A stretch of 64,000 nt of DNA from Thalassospira xianhensis MCCC 1A02616 (GCF_003326475.1 NZ_JPWA01000006.1:1-64000), one strand, 5' to 3'; shown: positions 1 through 8,291, counted from the first letter of the stretch. Notes: generated by a model from the sequence alone, not told the origin. Translations and numbers: made by a program.

Positions 1-50
1 GTGCCAACGTTCACGTGCGGTTTTGTACGCGCAAACTTTTCTTTAGCCAT
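1..50 (-). CDS. tuf: Elongation factor Tu, N-terminus only
   Basis: Only the first 16-17 codons lie in the window; the gene runs off the left edge. The visible peptide begins MAKEKFARTKPHVNVGT, the near-invariant N-terminus of bacterial EF-Tu, the GTPase that delivers aminoacyl-tRNA to the ribosome. It follows tRNA-Tyr and tRNA-Gly on the same strand, the classic tRNA-tuf arrangement also seen at E. coli tufB, so co-transcription is likely. An AGGAT sequence precedes the ATG. Confidence 0.93.
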   Translation of the reverse strand, partial: MAKEKFARTKPHVNVG

Positions 51-126
51 TACACTCAGATCCTAATCCGAACCAAAAAAAACACGTAAGAACCCACCGC
101 ACGAGCCGACGGGATCATATAAAATC

Positions 127-200
127 TGGAGCGGGTGAAGGGAATCGAACCCTCGTCGTAAGCTTGGAAGGCTTCTGCTCTACCATTGAGCTACACCCGC
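127..200 (-). tRNA. tRNA-Gly (anticodon TCC)
   Basis: The minus strand reads as a complete 74-nt tRNA with encoded CCA. The acceptor arms GCGGGTG and CACCCGC pair, the D arm has AGCTCAATGGTAGAGC, the anticodon loop shows TTCCAAG with anticodon TCC, and the T arm has GGTTCGATTCC. It sits between tRNA-Tyr and tuf and probably shares their transcript. Confidence 0.97.
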
Positions 201-236
201 ATATTCTCTTTGCGAGCTCTCGCGAGGGCGAGAGAA

Positions 237-321
237 TGGTGGAGGGGGCAGGATTCGAACCTGCGTAGACTAAGTCGGCGGATTTACAGTCCGCTGCATT
301 TGACCGCTCTGCCACCCCTCC
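237..321 (-). tRNA. tRNA-Tyr (anticodon GTA)
   Basis: An 85-nt tRNA of the long-variable-arm class with encoded CCA. The acceptor arm GGAGGGG pairs with CCCCTCC, the anticodon stem-loop CGGACTGTAAATCCG gives anticodon GTA, and a long variable arm (CGACTTAGTC region) precedes the T arm GGTTCGAATCC. It is the first recognisable gene of the tRNA-tuf transcription unit. Confidence 0.97.
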
Positions 322-515
322 ATCAGGGTCAAAACGTTGTCGGGGTTAACCCCCGGCTTCGTTCGGCGAGGGAGGGAATACGTTGCAGGGCCCTTCCTTG
401 TCAACAGCAAAAAAAACACGAAATCGTATTTCCTTTCCTATATGTTCCCCATGCTTTCGTTCCAAAGCGAAACAAAGTGCATTCACACCCTTACCGTCCG
501 GAGGTTTCCGCCATT

Positions 516-1394
516 ATGTCGCGTCGCAACAATTCACGTTCTGCCAACCGTTCGACCGGAACGGGTCCGGGCGACAGCTTCCCGCAAGACGATGATAAAC
601 GTGACGGCAATTCGCGTCGCGGACGAAAACGCGGTCGTGACGGCGGCAATGCAAGCAACGCTTCGCGCCTGATTCTGTTTGGCCGTCATCCGGTTCTGAA
701 CGCGATTTACAATCCGCAACGCACGATTCACAAAATCTGGGCGTCCGAGGCCGTGCGCGACGAAATCGTTGCCGCCCTCGCCGATACCGAACGCACCGAT
801 GTCCAGCTGGACGCCGCCGGGCGCACAGATCTTGATGAAATGCTGCCGCCGGGCACCGTCCATCAGGGCATGGCCATGCATTGCGCCCCCCTGCCCCAGA
901 TTTCCGTCGAAGAACTGATCGCCGATACCCGCGATGAAGAACAATGCACGGTCCTGATCCTTGATCAGGTCACTGACCCGCACAATGTCGGTGCGATTCT
1001 CCGCAGTGCGGCCGCCTTTGGTGCGGCTGCCGTCATCGTGCCCGACCGTCACGCCCCGCCGGAAACCGGCGTTCTGGCCAAATCGGCCAGCGGCGCGCTG
1101 GAAACCGTGCCCTATATTCATGCGGGCAACCTCAACCACACCATCGAAAAACTCAAAGCCGCCCACTTCTGGCTGGCGGGCATGGATGGTTATGCCGAAC
1201 AGACCCTGGCAGAGGCCAAGCTGAAGGGCCGTGTCGGAATCGTCATGGGCTCCGAAGGTGACGGCCTGCGCCGCCTGACGCGCGAAAATTGCGATTTCCT
1301 CGTCAAACTGCCGATGTCGGACCGTATCGAAAGCCTCAACGTATCGAACGCGGCCGCGGTTGCCCTTTACGAACTGTACCGGACACGCGGCTGA
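516..1394 (+). CDS. rlmB: 23S rRNA (guanosine-2'-O-)-methyltransferase RlmB
   Basis: A 292-residue SpoU/TrmH-family (SPOUT) RNA 2'-O-methyltransferase. The start at 516 is chosen because GGAGG lies 11 bp upstream; an open frame extends further 5' but runs back over the tRNA genes. A basic, disordered, Arg-rich N-terminus (about residues 1-50) precedes the substrate-binding domain (FGRHPVLNAI). The three SPOUT motifs are present: NVGAILRSAAAFG, GSEGDGL and LNVSNAAAVALYE, which form the knotted SAM site. The likely substrate is G2251 of 23S rRNA, as in E. coli RlmB; other TrmH paralogs cannot be fully excluded. Confidence 0.9.
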   Translation: MSRRNNSRSANRSTGTGPGDSFPQDDDKRDGNSRRGRKRGRDGGNASNASRLILFGRHPVLNAIYNPQRTIHKIWASEAVRDEIVAALADTERTDVQLDAAGRTDLDEMLPPGTVHQGMAMHCAPLPQISVEELIADTRDEEQCTVLILDQVTDPHNVGAILRSAAAFGAAAVIVPDRHAPPETGVLAKSASGALETVPYIHAGNLNHTIEKLKAAHFWLAGMDGYAEQTLAEAKLKGRVGIVMGSEGDGLRRLTRENCDFLVKLPMSDRIESLNVSNAAAVALYELYRTRG

Positions 1395-1548
1395 AAACCT
1401 TTGGCGAATCCCGTGATGCCAAACCGGCATCACAGCGCGCGGACAACCGCGACAGGACCGTGATTTTCAGGGAAGCAATTTTCTGATCTTTTCCCTGTTT
1501 CAAAGTCTTGCATTCGCGAACGGCCCGGATTATGTTTCGCGCCGCTTG

Positions 1549-1625
1549 GCCGGCATAGCTATAATTGGTAGAGCAGCGGATTTGTAATCCGAAGGTTGGG
1601 AGTTCGAGTCTCTCTGCCGGCACCA
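1549..1625 (+). tRNA. tRNA-Thr (anticodon TGT)
   Basis: A 77-nt tRNA with encoded CCA. The acceptor GCCGGCA pairs with TGCCGGC, the D arm is AGCTATAATTGGTAGAGC, the anticodon loop TTTGTAA gives TGT, and the T arm is GAGTTCGAGTCTC. The first anticodon-stem pair is a G-A mismatch, which is tolerated at that position. It is followed immediately by a strong terminator. Confidence 0.95.
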
Positions 1626-1627
1626 TT

Positions 1628-1672
1628 AAAAGAAAACCCCGCATCGCCTTTTTGGCTGCGGGGTTTTCTTTT
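1628..1672 (+). terminator. Intrinsic terminator after tRNA-Thr
   Basis: A perfect 16-bp inverted repeat, AAAAGAAAACCCCGCA with TGCGGGGTTTTCTTTT, separated by a 13-nt loop and carrying T-rich and A-rich flanks. It begins 2 nt after the tRNA. The symmetry would also let it stop transcription from the minus strand lysE-type gene that ends at 1687. Confidence 0.9.
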
Positions 1673-1686
1673 GGCTGATGGATGAT

Positions 1687-2319
1687 CTAGTTCGCGATCA
1701 TCCGCCCACCCAGCAAAACAAACGCCGTCCCCATCACGCCCTGAATGGCGCGGTAGGCGCGGCGATAAACGCGCATGACGGCCTCGGTTGAAAAGAACCA
1801 CGCCAGCGCTAGATGCCAACCAAATGAAAACGTCGTCGTGCCCAGCACAATCGCAAGCCCGACCCAGCCCGGTGCATCGGGCCGAAGCACAATCGACATG
1901 ATCGAAAACCAGAAAAGGGCAGCCTTGGGATTGCTCATCTGCACCAGAAGTCCGCGCCGGACATAGCGCCACAAAGGGCGATCCGCCTTCGCATCCGACA
2001 CCGGAACCTCAAGCCCCTGCCCCCGGCTTTTATAGGCACTGCGAAGCGCCATGAACCCCATATAGATCAGATACCCACCGCCGATCCAGCGAAGGGCAAT
2101 CGCCACTTCCTCGGACGCGGCAAGGATCGCGGTCAGGCCCAGAACCGTCATCGTCGACCAGCAGATCGTACCCGTCCCGATGCCAAGCGCAATCCCCAGT
2201 CCCGCCCGGCGCGACACCGTCATCGAGGCGCTTGTCACCGCCAGAAAATTCGGACCGGGCGACATTACCGCCATGGCAAAAATCGCATAGGCGGTCAGAA
2301 GATAGGGGACATATTCCAT
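1687..2319 (-). CDS. LysE/RhtB family translocator
   Basis: A 210-residue inner-membrane protein of the LysE/RhtB superfamily, which exports amino acids and related small molecules. The N-terminal segment has the family hallmark SPGPNFLAVTSASM, followed by a glycine-rich helix (GLGIALGIGTGT) and about six hydrophobic segments; length matches the family (about 205-215). A GAGGACGCG element precedes the ATG. The exported substrate cannot be told from sequence. It is a single gene between two convergent or divergent neighbours. Confidence 0.88.
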   Translation of the reverse strand: MEYVPYLLTAYAIFAMAVMSPGPNFLAVTSASMTVSRRAGLGIALGIGTGTICWSTMTVLGLTAILAASEEVAIALRWIGGGYLIYMGFMALRSAYKSRGQGLEVPVSDAKADRPLWRYVRRGLLVQMSNPKAALFWFSIMSIVLRPDAPGWVGLAIVLGTTTFSFGWHLALAWFFSTEAVMRVYRRAYRAIQGVMGTAFVLLGGRMIAN

Positions 2320-2508
2320 CGCGTCCTCGGATTTTATGGTGGCTGGCGGTTTGGACCGTCATGCGGGATTTGCGCGATAGTGCCAGTTTTTCGGTAACAC
2401 GGGAACGGGAATCCCGTGCAATCTCTCCCTGCCCCGGCATCGAAACCGCGGCACGATCGCCCCCCGCTTCCGCGGGAGCGACGGGCAGATTTGTAAAGGC
2501 CCCCAAAC

Positions 2509-2535
2509 GTCATGCCCGCGAAGGCGGGCATCCAG
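2509..2535. repeat. Extragenic palindromic element
   Basis: The core ATGCCCGCG-AAGG-CGGGCAT, with flanks GTC and CCAG, forms a compact GC-rich hairpin between two minus-strand genes. This matches the widespread proteobacterial intergenic palindrome of the form GTCATnCCCGCGAAGGCGGGnATCCAG. I found only this copy in the window. It could also help terminate the tetR transcript. Confidence 0.6.
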
Positions 2536-2590
2536 TCAGCGGTACGACAAACTCAATACGTTGGCATTGTCGTCTTACCGCCAGGGGACA

Positions 2591-3187
2591 CTATCGTTTC
2601 TCGACCAGAAACCCCTCGGCCATAAGGCTGAAGGCATCAACCGCCTTGGGCAAGGCTGATTTCGGATCATCGCTGTCTGCGACCCACAAGGCCGCATTCA
2701 GCGCGGCACCACAAAGAAGACGCGCAGCCGCATCGATATCAACTGGCTTCATAACGCCGTCCGCGATCAATTTCCCGACCACCTGTTTCGTTGCTTCCAG
2801 ACACGCATTCTGACTCGGCCAGTGCGACGGATCCCCCAGAAAGGCCGGACCATCCAGCAGCACGATCCTGCGCACCTCGGGATCAAGCGCCATCGCGATA
2901 TAGGCCGCACCTTCGGCCAGAAGCTGTTCCCACTCGTCCCCGGCATCAGCACTGGCGGCCTGGGCGCGTGCGACCATCTCGCCATCGACCCGCGCCACCA
3001 CGGCCGCAAGCAGCCCCTTCTTGTCACCGAAATTGTGATAAAGCGCGCCCCGCGTCAGACCAACCGATGCCGTCATCTCATCCATCGATGATGCGGCAAA
3101 TCCCTGTGATCCGAATGCCTTGCGCCCCGCGGAAATAAGCTTTTCGCGGTTTTCTTCCATCGTTTCCTGGCGACGTCGTACAGCCAT
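2591..3187 (-). CDS. TetR family transcriptional regulator
   Basis: A 198-residue TetR repressor. The start at 3187 is chosen because AGGAGA lies 7 bp upstream; an open frame continues further 5' but crosses the operator region. The N-terminal HTH is clear (residues about 17-62: GRKAFGSQGFAASSMDEM, then GLTRGALYHNFGDKKGLL). The C-terminal ligand domain is typical (ALLCGAALNAALWVADSD). It faces two RidA genes across 171 bp containing three ATACG-N3-CGTAT boxes, so it probably represses both itself and ridA. The inducer is unknown. Confidence 0.9.
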   Translation of the reverse strand: MAVRRRQETMEENREKLISAGRKAFGSQGFAASSMDEMTASVGLTRGALYHNFGDKKGLLAAVVARVDGEMVARAQAASADAGDEWEQLLAEGAAYIAMALDPEVRRIVLLDGPAFLGDPSHWPSQNACLEATKQVVGKLIADGVMKPVDIDAAARLLCGAALNAALWVADSDDPKSALPKAVDAFSLMAEGFLVEKR

Positions 3188-3228
3188 TGCATGTCTCCTT
3201 TTTGATTGCCTGACATATATCATTTCAC

Positions 3229-3290
3229 ATACGTCACGTATATAAAACTTGACATACGCCGTGTATCTGATTTTTATATACGCATCGTAT
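3229..3290. promoter_or_regulatory. Triple palindromic operator between tetR and ridA
   Basis: Three 13-bp boxes of the form ATACG-N3-CGTAT lie at 3229-3241 (ATACGTCACGTAT), 3254-3266 (ATACGCCGTGTAT) and 3278-3290 (ATACGCATCGTAT). Start-to-start spacing is 25 and 24 bp. Boxes 1 and 3 are perfect in the arms; box 2 has one mismatch. Placement in the divergent gap and palindrome size fit binding of TetR dimers in a row. Confidence 0.82.
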
Positions 3291-3358
3291 GTGAAATTGC
3301 ACGCCGGATACAACTCCGTCGGCAGCATTTTCAGACACACATAAAAGGAGAAATCCAG

Positions 3359-3751
3359 ATGGCACAGCGTAACGCCATTTTCCCCGCCGGTCGGCATGAC
3401 CTTTACGAAAATCAAACCTATTCCGCCGCGATCAAATCGGACGATCTTCTTTTCGTCTCCGGTCAGGTCGGCAGCCGCTCTGATGGCTCACCCGAACCGG
3501 ATTTCGAGGCACAGGTCCGCCTTGCATTTGCCAACCTTGAAGCAACGCTTAAGGCAGGTGGTGCCACGCTTGACGACATCGTCGATGTCACGACCTTCCA
3601 CACCGATCCCGAAAATCAGTTCGAAACGATCATGAAGGTAAAGGGCGAGGTTTTCCCCGAAGCCCCCTATCCGAACTGGACGGCAATCGGTGTCAATTGG
3701 TTGGCCGGGTACGACTTTGAAATCAAGGTCATTGCCCGCATTCCGGGCTGA
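3359..3751 (+). CDS. RidA family protein (first tandem copy)
   Basis: A 130-residue YjgF/YER057c/UK114 protein; archetypal members deaminate reactive enamine/imine intermediates in the cytoplasm as trimers. Seen here are SAAIKSDDLLFVSGQVG, FANLEATLKAGG and the C-terminal KVIARIPG. The start at 3359 follows AAAAGGAGAAATCCAG. By hand alignment, the Arg that is catalytic in E. coli RidA (PARSCVEV) is replaced: the equivalent stretch is PNWTAIGV. It may therefore belong to a Rid subfamily without the classical deaminase activity. A second copy follows 61 bp downstream. Confidence 0.9.
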   Translation: MAQRNAIFPAGRHDLYENQTYSAAIKSDDLLFVSGQVGSRSDGSPEPDFEAQVRLAFANLEATLKAGGATLDDIVDVTTFHTDPENQFETIMKVKGEVFPEAPYPNWTAIGVNWLAGYDFEIKVIARIPG

Positions 3752-3812
3752 AGACCTGAACCGGATAAAACCGGCATCAACATTTTCCATACAGACACAA
3801 AGGATAATCCAC

Positions 3813-4205
3813 ATGGCACAGCGTAACGCCGTTTTCCCCGCCAACCGGCACGCCCTTTATGCCGAACACGGCTATTCCGCGGCGATCAAATCGGGCGACC
3901 TTCTGTTCGTTTCAGGTCAGGTCGGCAGCCGAACCGACGGTTCCCCAGAACCGGATTTCGAGGCACAGGTTCGTCTGGCATTCGCCAATCTTGAAGCAAC
4001 GCTTAAGGCAGGTGGCTGCACGCTTGACGATATCGTCGATGTCACGACCTTCCACACCGATCCCGAAAATCAGTTTGAAACGATCATGAAGGTGAAAGGT
4101 GACGTCTTCCCCGAATCCCCCTATCCGAACTGGACGGCAATCGGGGTGAACTGGCTGGCCGGGTTTGATTTCGAAATCAAGGTCATCGCCCGTGTTCCGG
4201 ACTGA
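3813..4205 (+). CDS. RidA family protein (second tandem copy)
   Basis: A 130-residue paralog of the preceding gene. My hand alignment gives 15 differences in 130 positions, mostly near the N-terminus (residues 7-28). The 5' leaders are also alike (CATTTTC...ACAGACACA...ATCCA before the ATG), so the duplication included the ribosome-binding region. This copy has Cys69 where the first has Ala, and also lacks the classical active-site Arg. Both copies probably share the tetR-controlled promoter and end at the hairpin at 4228. Confidence 0.9.
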   Translation: MAQRNAVFPANRHALYAEHGYSAAIKSGDLLFVSGQVGSRTDGSPEPDFEAQVRLAFANLEATLKAGGCTLDDIVDVTTFHTDPENQFETIMKVKGDVFPESPYPNWTAIGVNWLAGFDFEIKVIARVPD

Positions 4206-4227
4206 TGATCACCGGACTCAAAACGCA

Positions 4228-4261
4228 AAACGGCGCGCGAGGGGGTTCTCGCGCGCCGTTT
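4228..4261. terminator. Bidirectional terminator after the ridA pair
   Basis: A 14-bp perfect stem, AAACGGCGCGCGAG with CTCGCGCGCCGTTT, around a 6-nt loop. It lies between the convergent ridA pair and the lyase gene and could serve both. The T tract is short. Confidence 0.75.
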
Positions 4262-4289
4262 GACGTAATATCAGATTACTTCTCGTCCC

Positions 4290-5171
4290 CTACCCGCGTT
4301 TCGACGTCGCATAGCGTTCCGATTCCTCGTAATAGGCATCAAAGCCGATGCGATTGCGCAACTGGCCCCAATCCATCAACATATCGGTGCGCGGCTTGCC
4401 CGCCTTCATCAATTGCAGGGTTTCGACCATCGCCTTCATCGCGGCTGCCATAAGCGATAATGGATAGGCCGCGATCTGATAGCCGATATCACTCAGTTCT
4501 TCGGGTGTCAGATCGGGGGTTTCGCCGCCCTCGACGATATTGGCCATTTTCGGCCCCGGCAGTGCGGCACAAAGCTCGCGCATTTCCGCAACCGTTTTCG
4601 GGGCTTCGACAAACAGGATATCCGCCCCCAGTTCGGCAAATTTCGCGGCCCGGTCAATCGCCTCGCTCAAACCATGCTGATGACGGGCATCGGTACGCGC
4701 GAGTATCAGGATATCCGCCCCGGCTTCCCGTGCATCGACGGCGGCCTTGATACGATCAAACGCCTCGTCCCGGCCAACAACTTCCTTGCCCTTGGTATGG
4801 CCGCAACGCTTCGGCGCAAGCTGATCCTCGATCATCACCGCGGCACAGCCTGCCTTGGCAAAGCCCGCCACGGTGCGTTTCACATTCATCGCATTGCCAT
4901 ATCCGGTATCGCCATCACCGATTACCGGGATCGAAACCGCATCGGTGATGTTGCGTGCCTGATCAAGGACTTCACCATAAGACATCAGGCCAAGATCAGG
5001 TTCGCCGATCCGCGATGCAGCGGCCGAAAAGCCCGACATGAAAGTCAGGCCAAAACCTTCCTGTTCGATCAGTTTCGCCGACAACGCATCAAAGCAGCAC
5101 GGCATGGTGATCAGATCGCCGGTTGCCAGAAGCGCACGGAGTTTATCGGCGGGTGACGTTTGTTTGATCAT
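4290..5171 (-). CDS. Isocitrate lyase/PEP mutase superfamily protein
   Basis: A 293-residue TIM-barrel protein of the PEP mutase/isocitrate lyase superfamily. Visible motifs are the divalent-metal site DGDTGYGN, the loop IEDQLAPKRCGHTKGK containing the Lys-Arg-Cys-Gly-His signature of lyases, and ILARTDARHQHG. The KRCGH loop favours C-C lyases of the methylisocitrate, dimethylmalate or oxaloacetate-hydrolase type over PEP mutase. The ATG at 5171 is preferred; an alternative GTG at 5183 would overlap the dctM stop codon by 4 bp. It is the last gene of the dctPQM transcription unit, so it probably acts on the imported acid or its product. Confidence 0.87.
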   Translation of the reverse strand: MIKQTSPADKLRALLATGDLITMPCCFDALSAKLIEQEGFGLTFMSGFSAAASRIGEPDLGLMSYGEVLDQARNITDAVSIPVIGDGDTGYGNAMNVKRTVAGFAKAGCAAVMIEDQLAPKRCGHTKGKEVVGRDEAFDRIKAAVDAREAGADILILARTDARHQHGLSEAIDRAAKFAELGADILFVEAPKTVAEMRELCAALPGPKMANIVEGGETPDLTPEELSDIGYQIAAYPLSLMAAAMKAMVETLQLMKAGKPRTDMLMDWGQLRNRIGFDAYYEESERYATSKRG

Positions 5172-5179
5172 TGGTAACT

Positions 5180-6448
5180 TCACAGTTTAAAGGGAATATA
5201 CAGGGCAAGATCATGCCAGACATACAGAATGGCCGCGGTCAGGAACATCAGAAGCAGGAATGGCAACACACCGCGCGCCACTTCGCCCAATCGCGTTTTC
5301 GCCACCGACTGAATGACATAAAGGTTGAGCCCCACCGGTGGCGTGATCAACGCACATTCAACCATGATCACCATATAGACCCCAAACCAGATCGGATCGA
5401 AGCCAAGTGCCAGGGCCGCCGGCAACAGAACCGGGGTCATGATCAGCACCATCGAAAGCGCTTCAAACACCAGCCCCATGATCAGCAATACGACCGTCAC
5501 GACGAGGATAAAGCCAAGTTCGGTATCGATCCCCTGGGTGATCATCATCGAGATATCCTGCGGGATACGATACAGCGTGATCGCCTTGCCAAACACCTTG
5601 GCCCCGGCAATGATCAGGATGATCGCAACCGTGGTCGCCATGGTATCAAAAATCGCAAGCTTCAACGCCTTCCAGGTCAGAACCCGCATCGCCGCCGTAA
5701 TCAGAAGGGCAGCGGCAAAGCCGATGGCCGCGGCCTCGGTCGGGGTGAAGGCCCCGGAATAGATCCCCGATATGATCAGCACCGCCAGAAGGACGGCAGG
5801 CAGGGCCTTTAACGTGGCGCGCTTGCGTTCATCCCATCCACGTTTGGGTTCGCGTTCCTGCCCGCCAAACCGGGCATAGATCATCGAATAAACGATAAAC
5901 AGCAACAGCAACGCAATGCCCGGCCCGACCCCGGCAAGGAAAAGCGCAATCACCGATTCTTCTGTGACAAAGCCATAAATGATCATCGGGATTGATGGCG
6001 GGATCAGGATGCCAAGTGTGCCGCCCGCCGCCATCAGGCCATAGACGAAACGCTTGTTATAGCCGCGCTGGACCATTTCCGGGATGGCGACCGTGCCAAT
6101 CGTGGCTGCGGTTGCCACCGACGATCCTGAAATTGCGGCAAACACGCCACACGACAGGATGGTCGCCACCGCAAGCCCGCCCGGCCAATGACCGACCCAT
6201 GCGCTGACCGCGGCAAACAGGTCATTGCCGACCCCGGCACGCAGCAGGATGTTGGACATCAAAAGGAACAGCGGCACCGACAGCAGGATAAAACCATCCA
6301 GTGTCGACAAGATCGCCTGGGGGGCCATCAGCGGCGAAAAGCCGCCAATAATCAGCATGCCAAGACCAAGCCCGCCCAGCGCAAAGGCCACCGGCACACG
6401 GATCAGCAGCAAGGCGAACATTGCCGCAAGTGTCAGGATAATCGTCAT
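5180..6448 (-). CDS. dctM: TRAP transporter large permease subunit DctM
   Basis: A 422-residue, highly hydrophobic protein with the 12-13 helices and length of the TRAP DctM family. It uses an ion gradient to drive substrate import together with DctQ and periplasmic DctP. Recognisable segments include RVPVAFALGGLG near the N-terminus, SGSSVATAATIGTVAIPEM, GGTLGILIPPSIPMIIYGF and ALITPPVGLNLYVIQ. Its ATG overlaps the dctQ stop codon as ATGA, indicating translational coupling. Confidence 0.93.
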   Translation of the reverse strand: MTIILTLAAMFALLLIRVPVAFALGGLGLGMLIIGGFSPLMAPQAILSTLDGFILLSVPLFLLMSNILLRAGVGNDLFAAVSAWVGHWPGGLAVATILSCGVFAAISGSSVATAATIGTVAIPEMVQRGYNKRFVYGLMAAGGTLGILIPPSIPMIIYGFVTEESVIALFLAGVGPGIALLLLFIVYSMIYARFGGQEREPKRGWDERKRATLKALPAVLLAVLIISGIYSGAFTPTEAAAIGFAAALLITAAMRVLTWKALKLAIFDTMATTVAIILIIAGAKVFGKAITLYRIPQDISMMITQGIDTELGFILVVTVVLLIMGLVFEALSMVLIMTPVLLPAALALGFDPIWFGVYMVIMVECALITPPVGLNLYVIQSVAKTRLGEVARGVLPFLLLMFLTAAILYVWHDLALYIPFKL

Positions 6449-6933
6449 TCGTGCGCCCCTTCCGGAATATCCTTGCCGCGAATCACGCCGACAATTTCAA
6501 TGACGGCCTGAACAGCCAGAAGCGCAAAACCGATCACGACCGGGATTTCCGCAACCCACGCCGGAAGGTCAAGCATCGTGCCGCTGGTGCGGCCGCGCTC
6601 GAAGCTTTCAAAAAAGATGTCCCAGCCCTTGATCGTCACCAGAACGGAAAACACCAGAACCACCGCCATCGCGATGATTTCAAGCAAACGGCGCATCCCC
6701 GGCTTGCAAAGCCGGGTGACCGCATCGACGGAAATATGCCGCCGTGCCGCCAATGCCCAGGGCATGCCAAGCAGTGATCCCCAGATCAGGCAAAGCTGCG
6801 AAAGCTCTGCCGCCCAGATGGTGGGACGAATAAAGAAATAACGGGCCACGACCTCATAGGTCAGCATCACGCCCGCTGCGACAAACAGCAGGGCCGCGAT
6901 CCAGGCCAGCAAAAGCATCAAACGATCAAACAT
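6445..6933 (-). CDS. dctQ: TRAP transporter small permease subunit DctQ
   Basis: A 162-residue membrane protein with four hydrophobic segments, as expected for DctQ. The start at 6933 is chosen because AGGA lies 8 bp upstream and the protein then begins MFDRLMLLLAWIAALLF; a longer open frame to 7023 has no ribosome-binding site and runs into the hairpin. Family features include RPTIWAAELSQLCLIWGSLLG and RRHISVDAVTR. It sits between dctP and dctM. Confidence 0.88.
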   Translation of the reverse strand: MFDRLMLLLAWIAALLFVAAGVMLTYEVVARYFFIRPTIWAAELSQLCLIWGSLLGMPWALAARRHISVDAVTRLCKPGMRRLLEIIAMAVVLVFSVLVTIKGWDIFFESFERGRTSGTMLDLPAWVAEIPVVIGFALLAVQAVIEIVGVIRGKDIPEGAHE

Positions 6934-7013
6934 GATAAAAATCCTGGCCGTGCCGGGATGGTGGCCTCCGGTCGCGACCGCCTCCTGAAATGAGAGACTG
7001 GTGAATAGATGAA

Positions 7014-7060
7014 AAGACATCACCGCAACGGCGGGGCCGCCGAAAATGCGATGATGTCTT
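7014..7060 (-). terminator. Intercistronic hairpin between dctP and dctQ
   Basis: On the minus strand AAGACATCA pairs with TGATGTCTT, with an inner CGGCGG-GG-CCGCCG stem, followed by TTTTC. It lies 37 nt after dctP and before dctQ. This looks like a leaky terminator or mRNA stabiliser that would make the binding protein more abundant than the membrane subunits, as is common in binding-protein operons. Confidence 0.72.
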
Positions 7061-7097
7061 CTTTATTGGCAGTTCAGTTTGCAATCACCGGCAAGGC

Positions 7098-8096
7098 TTA
7101 AAGCTTGCTGGCCGCATCAAAGACCTGCTTGCCCAGATCACCGGTATGGTTGAGGAATTCCTCGTAAACCGGTTTGGCAACTTCACGCCATGCCGCCATT
7201 TCCTCTTCGGTCGGGGTATAGACGGTCATGCCGTTGGCTTTGGCTTCTTCATAGGCTTCGGCTTCGATCGATGACATTCGATCACGCACGTCTTTTTCCG
7301 CATTCATTGCCGCGGTCGAAATGATGTCGCGCTGCGCATCCGAAAGGCCGTTCCAGAAATCGGTATTGATCACCACGATGAATTCAACATCGGCATCGTT
7401 GGTGGCGGTCACGGTATCCATGACTTCCCAAAGCTGGCGGGATTTGACGCCCGACATGCCGGTCATGCCGACATCAACCGTGCCACGCTGATAGGCGATA
7501 TACTGCTCGGACCCGGAAATAAGGGTCGGCGCACCGCCAGCCGCTGAAATGAAATCGCCCTGGGTTTTGGAAAATACGCGGACTTTCTGACCTTTAAGAC
7601 CTTCGGGGCCTTTGATCGGGCCACCGTTCGACAGCATGATCGATCCGCCATATGCCTGCCACCACAGGACGGTCGCGCCGGTATCGGCAATCGCCTCGTC
7701 AAGCGGGCCACGCACCGGCGATCCCTTGGCAACCGCGGCACGGACTTTCTCTTCGGAATCAAGAAGGAACGGCTGATAGAACACGTCGACCGCCGGAACA
7801 TCACCGACATAACGGGTCAGCGATGCCACACCCATTTCAATCGCCCCGGAACCGACGGCGGCGGGAACTTCCTTGTCCTTGTAAAGCTGCGCACTGTCAT
7901 AAATCTCGACCGCGATCTCGCCGTTCGATTTTTCCTCGACCTCGTTCTTGAACATCAAAAGGTTCTGACCAAGGTGGCTTTTCATCGGCAGTTGCAGCGA
8001 AATCCGCAATGTCAGATCGGCTGCAATGGCACTATGGGTCATGCCGGTAAAACCAACGGCAGCCATCAGGGCCGCCGCAAGGGCAAATTTCTTCAT
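7098..8096 (-). CDS. dctP: TRAP transporter substrate-binding protein DctP
   Basis: A 332-residue periplasmic binding protein. A signal peptide MKKFALAAALMAAVGF...AIAA precedes the mature domain. The DctP family pattern is clear: LRISLQLPMKSHLGQNLLMF, EKSNGEIAVEIYDSAQLYKD, MGVASLTRY, and LKGQKVRVFSKTQGDF, in which the Arg normally contacts the substrate carboxylate. GGAGG precedes the ATG. The substrate is probably an organic acid; the lyase gene in the same operon suggests a branched or hydroxylated dicarboxylate, but that is inference. Confidence 0.92.
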   Translation of the reverse strand: MKKFALAAALMAAVGFTGMTHSAIAADLTLRISLQLPMKSHLGQNLLMFKNEVEEKSNGEIAVEIYDSAQLYKDKEVPAAVGSGAIEMGVASLTRYVGDVPAVDVFYQPFLLDSEEKVRAAVAKGSPVRGPLDEAIADTGATVLWWQAYGGSIMLSNGGPIKGPEGLKGQKVRVFSKTQGDFISAAGGAPTLISGSEQYIAYQRGTVDVGMTGMSGVKSRQLWEVMDTVTATNDADVEFIVVINTDFWNGLSDAQRDIISTAAMNAEKDVRDRMSSIEAEAYEEAKANGMTVYTPTEEEMAAWREVAKPVYEEFLNHTGDLGKQVFDAASKL

Positions 8097-8291
8097 GACG
8101 AACGTCCTCCGGGGTTTTTTATTTTATACAAAAGCTTTCAGGCGCAAAGATGCGCTCAACCCGGTTTGGCATTCAAGATGTTTTGGTCATACCACTGTCA
8201 CACGCATTAACCCTTAGTGCGCTGCACAGCAGCATGAAGGTCTTCTGTTCCGGGGGAAAGCGCCCTGCCCGGCAATCACATGCTGCAATGC

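Noticed and set aside
5171..5183. GTG start at 5183 for the lyase gene
   Set aside because: No ribosome-binding site upstream; the ATG at 5171 has GAAG at a suitable distance, though coupling to dctM keeps the GTG possible.
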